DNA from: an uncultured Prevotella sp.
GTDB taxonomy: Bacteria; Bacteroidota; Bacteroidia; Bacteroidales; Bacteroidaceae
Direction: 5' to 3'
DNA length: 55,813 bases
NCBI GenBank assembly: GCA_900539625.1
Contig: UQCW01000012.1
Coordinates: forward strand, 1 to 55,813
Position 1 is the stretch's first letter. Each line of letters begins with the position of its first letter. Shown here piece after piece: positions 51,397 to 55,813 of the stretch. The position numbers were made by a program, and so were the translations under genes. Below the pieces are notes generated by a model. The model had not been told where the DNA came from, searched no databases, and worked only from the letters and a program-made list of their open reading frames with translations.

Positions 51397-51870
51397 TCAC
51401 CTTTGTTTCTTGCCGAAAGTCTTGCGCAACTGTGCCATGTTGGCTTCGCCCTCCATATAAATGAGCGTCATGCTGGTGTTGTCTGTTTCGCCGAGGGCAT
51501 TGTTGCGGTAGAAGAGATACCTGTTGATGCCCTTCTTTACTGGGCGAAAGGCATAGAAGCCGTAATACAGCCGTCCATTCTTAAAGGCTACCTCTTTGCT
51601 CAAAGCCTTCGTGGCATCCTTTTTGACTACCTCCTCCACGACCCTGACATCAGAGGAACTACCCGGCAGCGTGATGCTTCTGAACAGCGTCAGTCCATAC
51701 TCCCGAATTGCCCGGCCCTTCATATAGACCACAGTTGAATTAGCATTTGACTTGAAGCGAGCGTCAAACAACTGCTGAACACCCAACCCGTCTTGCGCAA
51801 CTGCCGGCAGACTGCAAAATGCGGCACATGCCAACAACATGAAATATAGTAAGTGTTTTCTTATTTCCAT
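51397..51870 (-). CDS. Small secreted protein of the ECF operon (DUF6108-like)
   Basis: The protein has 157 aa with a signal peptide (MEIRKHLLYFMLLACAAFCSLPAVAQ, cleaved near residue 26), followed by DGLGVQQLFDARFKSNANST and LTLFRSITL, ending in a basic tail. I associate this text with a Bacteroidales family (DUF6108), from memory. It is periplasmic or envelope-located, function unknown. It lies between the anti-sigma-like gene (30 bases upstream) and the barrel gene, so it is probably part of an envelope-stress or surface-related sigma regulon. Confidence 0.65.
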   Translation of the reverse strand: MEIRKHLLYFMLLACAAFCSLPAVAQDGLGVQQLFDARFKSNANSTVVYMKGRAIREYGLTLFRSITLPGSSSDVRVVEEVVKKDATKALSKEVAFKNGRLYYGFYAFRPVKKGINRYLFYRNNALGETDNTSMTLIYMEGEANMAQLRKTFGKKQR

Positions 51871-51900
51871 TTCCTTGCTTTTTAAAACTGGTTTTTCTGT

Positions 51901-52431
51901 TTATAAAGGCGCAAACATCTCCTCCATCTGCTGCTGCAAGACCTGGCCGTCACCGGAATTTTCCACATTGCGCATTGACTGCACCATCTGCGACTTCACG
52001 ACGTCAACGTCTGTGGTTTTCTCTCCGCCGATGTAGGCATAGCAAACGGAACGCGGCCCGTCGGCTCCCACGTGGAACGCACACACGCCGAGAAAGGCAA
52101 TTGCAACAACCGCAGCGGCCCAATAGAAGGCATTCGCCCTCCGTCGCAACGCCCCTACTGAGGGGCGAAGGTTTCCACCGAAAGGCAACGCCACGGGGCG
52201 AGAAGGTGTTGCCGTATGGCTCCCGTGAACATCTCGTCCAACGGCCAAGAAACTCATCACGGCACGCACTTCGTCGTAACGGGCATCGGCACCGCGAGAC
52301 GACAAAAGAAACTCACGAAGCTCTTTTTCTTCCGCCTCAGAAGTTTGCGCCGCGAAGAAGCGCTCCACAAGGCCTAACCAATACGCCTCATTGCGCACTG
52401 GAGTTGTATTTCTGTTTCGTTTATTGTTCAT
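51901..52431 (-). CDS. Probable anti-sigma factor (single-pass membrane protein)
   Basis: The protein has 176 aa. An N-terminal cytoplasmic part (about 1-100) carries WLGLVERFFAAQTSEAEEKEL, similar to the N-terminal helices of Bacteroidetes anti-sigma proteins, then one membrane helix (about 106-128, FYWAAAVVAIAFLGVCAFHV), then a short periplasmic tail. It overlaps the sigma-factor gene by 11 bases, so the pair is coupled. The role is inferred from topology and position; no FecR domain is seen. Confidence 0.7.
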   Translation of the reverse strand: MNNKRNRNTTPVRNEAYWLGLVERFFAAQTSEAEEKELREFLLSSRGADARYDEVRAVMSFLAVGRDVHGSHTATPSRPVALPFGGNLRPSVGALRRRANAFYWAAAVVAIAFLGVCAFHVGADGPRSVCYAYIGGEKTTDVDVVKSQMVQSMRNVENSGDGQVLQQQMEEMFAPL

Positions 52432-52945
52432 GATGATTCTGTAAATAACATGTCCTGATTATTTTTCTGGCCCTCGACAGCTGCATCCTGACGGCTGTTG
52501 GCTGCATATTCAACGACGCGGCGATATCTTCGAAGCTCTCGCCCCCATATTCACGCCGACGAAGAATTTCACGGGCAAGCGGCGACAATTGTCGGTCAAT
52601 GATTTTTTCGACCGTGAGAAACATCTGTTCGCGGCGTTCAGCCTCGCCGGTGTCCTCGACTTCTTCCGCCACATTCTCTCCCACTTCCTCCGTGGGACAT
52701 TTGCCCCTGCCGCGCAAGACGTCGACACTGAGGTTCCTGACGGTCGTTGTCAGCAGGGCCTCAGCCTGCTCGGGCGCCATCAGTTTGCAAGGCCGGCTCC
52801 ACAACCTGACGAAGGCATCTTGAAGCACATCCTCAGCATCGGCTTCACAACCAAGCATACTGCGGGCCGTCCGCTTCAAGCGTTGTTCAATATGCCTGAA
52901 AGCAGACAGAAGCACAGATGATTCTTTTTCTATTTGGTCGTTCAC
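52421..52945 (-). CDS. ECF-type RNA polymerase sigma factor
   Basis: The protein has 174 aa. Sigma region 2 is visible (LGCEADAEDVLQDAFVRLW near residue 32) and region 4 with the helix-turn-helix (SFEDIAASLNMQPTAVRMQLSRARKII near residue 135). It heads an operon with a coupled anti-sigma-like gene, a secreted protein and a barrel-like protein. Its target promoter cannot be read; no matching second element is obvious upstream of 52945. Confidence 0.92.
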   Translation of the reverse strand: MNDQIEKESSVLLSAFRHIEQRLKRTARSMLGCEADAEDVLQDAFVRLWSRPCKLMAPEQAEALLTTTVRNLSVDVLRGRGKCPTEEVGENVAEEVEDTGEAERREQMFLTVEKIIDRQLSPLAREILRRREYGGESFEDIAASLNMQPTAVRMQLSRARKIIRTCYLQNHHEQ

Positions 52946-53307
52946 GATTCTGAATTATTTGTGGAGACTTTCCATTTAAATAGGTGGTCGGGATTTACCT
53001 GATGATTTGCACTTTTCAGGAATCCACCACGGCAAATCTTCCAAACGCCACTCTTCATGGCATTTCTAGCTTTTACGGGCGCGAAATCCGAAGCGCCGAT
53101 GGAGGGACCTCAACAGGCGCTTTACCTACAAAACGCAAAGGAAATATTTTTGTAACAAAAAATCTGCCACAAATCGCATATTTCTATCACCTTTTTTTTG
53201 AAACGACAAACATATTTGTATTTTTGCATCTGAAAAACGATGCGCGGCACGAAAAACGAACGTGTTGCACGCCAATGGCCCCAAGCGGCCCAAACTCAAA
53301 AAAAATC
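52946..53307. other. Divergent region between the ECF operon and the thioredoxin-like gene
   Basis: 362 bases. It contains the plus-strand promoter at 53197-53226. No recognised sigma-factor promoter is visible for the minus strand, and the open frame across the region does not look coding. Confidence 0.55.
53197..53226 (+). promoter_or_regulatory. Promoter of the thioredoxin-like gene
   Basis: TTTG (53197-53200), 18 bases, TATTTTTG (53219-53226). The spacing is one base shorter than usual. The leader is about 75 bases. Confidence 0.6.
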
Positions 53308-53883
53308 ATGAAGACAAAAATACGCAACGCTGGCGTCTCCGCAACAGCGACCAAAGCCCGAAGGGCCGTTCTCGCCACGATGTTCTTCCTCTTCGGGGCC
53401 GTCATGGTGTGTGCATGCAGTTTTGCAAGCGAAGAGGAAAACGAGCGGCAGGAGCTCGTTGAAGTGGGACAGAAGCTGCCAGCGTTCGCCGTGGTGATGA
53501 ACGATTCAACCCTGGTTTCAAGCACAGACCTGACGGGAAGACCTTCCATGATTGTGTTTTTCAACACGGCCTGCACCGATTGCCGGAAGGAACTGCCAAT
53601 CGTTCAAGAACTCTTTGAGGATTTTTCCGACCGCGCCAACTTCATGGCAATATCACGCGCTGAAGGAAGGGAAAGCGTTGCTGCCTATTGGGAAAAAGAA
53701 AAACTGGAAATCCCCTACAGCGCACAAGCCGACCGAAACGTGTTTGGCCTGTTTGCAAAAACCACCATTCCACGAATCTACATCGCTGACGCCAGTGGCA
53801 CCGTGAAATACATCTTCATCGAGAAGGCCAGCAAGAAAAAACTTGTTCGCGCCTTGGAGAACTTGCTTCAAGTTGCCACGTAG
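53308..53883 (+). CDS. Thioredoxin-like lipoprotein (TlpA/ResA type)
   Basis: The protein has 191 aa from ATG 53308 (MKTKIRNAGVSATATKARR). A long basic N-terminus precedes a hydrophobic segment with a lipobox-like VCAC, so it is probably a lipoprotein or membrane-anchored in the periplasm. The active site is CTDC in NTACTDCRKELP, followed by the cis-Pro in TIPRIYIAD. It likely reduces or oxidises envelope disulfides, for example in cytochrome maturation or protein repair. It stands alone, divergent from the ECF operon. Confidence 0.87.
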   Translation: MKTKIRNAGVSATATKARRAVLATMFFLFGAVMVCACSFASEEENERQELVEVGQKLPAFAVVMNDSTLVSSTDLTGRPSMIVFFNTACTDCRKELPIVQELFEDFSDRANFMAISRAEGRESVAAYWEKEKLEIPYSAQADRNVFGLFAKTTIPRIYIADASGTVKYIFIEKASKKKLVRALENLLQVAT

Positions 53884-54143
53884 CAAAAGGAAGGAACCAA
53901 TCTTAAAGCGTGTTCTGGAAGGTCACGGCGTTTCTCTGGAGAAGCAGAACGCAGGAAAGATATCCGTCCGAAATGACAAGACAAGCCGTTCTGAACACGC
54001 ATTTCAACCTACAGCAAGAAAACAAAAACATCTAAAATAACCCTTCGGGGGATGCACGATAATTCTCGACACAACCGTTGTCAGCAGACGGCTGGCAGGC
54101 AGACATTCTTATAGACCCCATGATCCTTGCATCTGTTGCATTT

Positions 54144-54242
54144 TAGTAATGGTAAAAGAATAAGTTGGGCAATTTTGACAGGGCATAAGAAATAACTCCT
54201 TACTCCACAACATTGGTCAAGTTATTTTTTCACCATTACTTA
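54144..54242 (-). repeat. AGTAATGG palindromic repeat, full copy, inverted orientation
   Basis: TAGTAATGGTAAAAGAATAA at the left, ACAGGGCATAAGAAATAACT and CCTTACTCCACAACATTGG in the centre, TTTTTTCACCATTACTTA at the right. It lies 62 bases upstream of the nucleoside permease start. Confidence 0.9.
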
Positions 54243-54304
54243 ATTCGTCTGCCCGCAAAAAAACTCTTGAAGAATTTTCTGTCACCCCCAAACAAAGAAC
54301 AAAC

Positions 54305-55573
54305 ATGAAAAATAGCCTGTTAAAATTTCGCCTAACGGTGATGAATTTTTTGGAATTTGCAGTGTGGGGAGCCTATCTGACCTCTCTCGGAACTTACCTG
54401 GCCAGCCACGGCTTGGGCAATGACATCGGCTCGTTTTACGTCATTCAGGGCATCGTCTCCATCTTCATGCCCGGCCTCATGGGCATCGTTGCCGACCGTT
54501 GGGTGCCCTCACAGCGCCTGCTCGGAATTTGCCATTTTCTGGCCGGTGGTTTCATGATTGCCGCCGCCTCATACGGTCTCTCTGCGGGCGACCACGTTGA
54601 ATTTTCAACCCTCTTCACCTACTACGCCTTGAGCGTTGCCTTCTACATGCCGACACTGGCACTGAGCAACGCCGTTGCCTTCAACGGACTGACAAAGGCT
54701 GGTTTGGACACTGTGCGCGACTTCCCGCCCATCAGAGTGTTTGGCACCATCGGATTCATCTGCACCATGCTCGGCGTCAATTTCTGCGGTTTTCAGGCAA
54801 CGCCCCATCAGATGATGCTCTCAGGCGTGTTGAGCATCATTCTTGCCATCTATGCGCAAACGTTGCCCGCATGCCCTGTTAGCCCGCACGGCGAATCGAA
54901 ATCTGTGGTTGAAGCATTGGGACTGGATGCCTTCAAACTCTTCAAGCAACACAGGATGGCCATTTTCTTCATCTTCTCAATGCTGCTCGGCGTCAGTCTG
55001 CAAATCACCAACGGATATGCCAACCCCTTCATCACGAGCTTCAAAGACATTCCTGAATATGCCAACAGCTTCGGCGCAAACAACGCCAACGCCTTGATTT
55101 CGCTTTCACAAATCAGCGAAACCTGCTGCATCCTGCTCATCCCGTTTTTCCTGAAGCGCTACGGCATCAAGCGCGTCATGATGATTGCCATGTTTGCATG
55201 GGTGCTCCGCTTCGGTCTCTTCGGCCTTGGAAACCCAGGTCCTGGCGTATGGATGTTCGTGCTTTCAATGATTGTCTATGGCGTGGCTTTCGACTTCTTC
55301 AACATCTCTGGTGCGCTGTTTGTGGAGCAAAACACCAACGACAACATACGCAGCAGCGCGCAGGGCCTTTTCATGATCATGACGAACGGACTCGGCGCAG
55401 CCATTGGCACATACCTCGCCCAGCTGACCGTTAACCATTTTGTTTACGACAATCCAAGTGCCAATCCGATGACCGGCTGGCAAACGTGCTGGTATATTTT
55501 TGCCGGATACGCGTTTATCGTCTTGGTGCTCTTCACCTTCATGTTCCGAGAAGACAAAAAGGCGGTCAAATAA
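54305..55573 (+). CDS. Nucleoside:H+ symporter (NupG/XapB-type MFS permease)
   Basis: A 422-aa inner-membrane protein with about 12 membrane helices that imports nucleosides. N-terminal text RLTVMNFLEFAVWGAYLTSL and the conserved NxxEFxxWG/LGxYL pattern are typical of the nucleoside permease branch of the MFS, as are GLMGIVADRWV and FVEQNTNDNIRSSAQGLFM near residue 340. It is a lone gene; a palindromic repeat copy sits just upstream. The sugar or base preference cannot be read. Confidence 0.9.
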   Translation: MKNSLLKFRLTVMNFLEFAVWGAYLTSLGTYLASHGLGNDIGSFYVIQGIVSIFMPGLMGIVADRWVPSQRLLGICHFLAGGFMIAAASYGLSAGDHVEFSTLFTYYALSVAFYMPTLALSNAVAFNGLTKAGLDTVRDFPPIRVFGTIGFICTMLGVNFCGFQATPHQMMLSGVLSIILAIYAQTLPACPVSPHGESKSVVEALGLDAFKLFKQHRMAIFFIFSMLLGVSLQITNGYANPFITSFKDIPEYANSFGANNANALISLSQISETCCILLIPFFLKRYGIKRVMMIAMFAWVLRFGLFGLGNPGPGVWMFVLSMIVYGVAFDFFNISGALFVEQNTNDNIRSSAQGLFMIMTNGLGAAIGTYLAQLTVNHFVYDNPSANPMTGWQTCWYIFAGYAFIVLVLFTFMFREDKKAVK

Positions 55574-55813
55574 CCGCCGCAACATTTTCTGCCCAAACGC
55601 CTGCACGCTGTCGTCGTGACCTTTCTTTGTCAACGTTGTGAGGAACGAACTGGGCCTGAAAGAATGATTTACTGAACTTTTGACCAAATCGCCATAAGTT
55701 CAGGACACCTCTAAATGTATTTTGCGCATAAGCAGGTAACGCGAGTTCGAGATAATATTCTAAAAAGTAAAGAGCAGAAAAACATCCAACCTACAAAGGG
55801 TGGCCATAAAATG
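55574..55813. other. Right end of window, no gene seen
   Basis: 240 bases with no ORF of note, no clear terminator and no repeat copy. The last three bases are ATG, which may or may not begin a gene. Confidence 0.5.

Overview
The window looks like chromosomal DNA of a Bacteroidales bacterium, most likely a Prevotella-type member of the Prevotellaceae. The evidence is the promoter style (TTTG, 19-20 bases, TAnnTTTG, seen cleanly upstream of at least five genes), weak Shine-Dalgarno sites, lineage-typical genes (DUF4468 protein, GT3-type glycogen synthase, DbpA-like DEFD helicase, EFR1 ferrodoxin, long-N-terminus methionine aminopeptidase) and long AT-rich intergenic stretches between moderate-GC genes. 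The species call is inference; no rRNA is present.

Layout. 1-7.3 kb: a minus-strand tripartite RND efflux operon (adaptor, pump, outer-membrane factor) followed by lpxA. 7.3-16.5 kb: plus-strand housekeeping genes, namely a ClpC-type unfoldase, rfbC, lepA, an FtsE-like ATPase, lysC and lysA (the last two being ends of the lysine/DAP pathway). 16.5-21 kb: a minus-strand glycogen pair (alpha-glucan phosphorylase, glycogen synthase). 21-25.2 kb: a gene-poor, repeat-rich stretch with a probable small RNA, a possible 46-aa gene with its own promoter and terminator, a secreted Arg/Gly/Asn-rich protein and a small basic protein. 25.2-28.3 kb: nucleotide synthesis on the minus strand (stand-alone AICAR formyltransferase, pyrD and pyrK). 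28.5-41 kb: cutC, two identical tRNA-Val genes, a DEAD-family helicase, an LTA-synthase-like membrane enzyme, a DUF4468 protein, a YgbA-type Cys-rich protein, an MltF-like lytic transglycosylase, a nuclease-helicase fusion, a DUF523 protein, ogt and an EFR1 ferrodoxin. 41.3-48.2 kb: an AT-rich orphan gene, ppdK, map, tsaD and a PncC-type CinA protein. 48.2-50.3 kb: a non-coding-looking AT-rich tract packed with GTCACA motifs. 50.3-53 kb: an ECF sigma factor operon whose last gene is frameshifted. 53.3-55.6 kb: a thioredoxin-like lipoprotein and a nucleoside permease.

The most unusual content lies between genes. A family of roughly 95-100 bp palindromic, MITE-like repeats (consensus end AGTAATGGT...ACCATTACT) occurs as five full-length copies plus several halves and remnants, often just upstream of start codons. 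A pair in opposite orientation brackets an 82-aa basic protein gene. A second system is the array of 17 GTCACA/TGTGAC motifs between 48.85 and 50.18 kb, with a 34-bp inverted repeat around an AT-rich core. A third is a probable ~65-nt sRNA at 22.11-22.18 kb. I see no CRISPR array, integrase, transposase, phage module or restriction-modification system.
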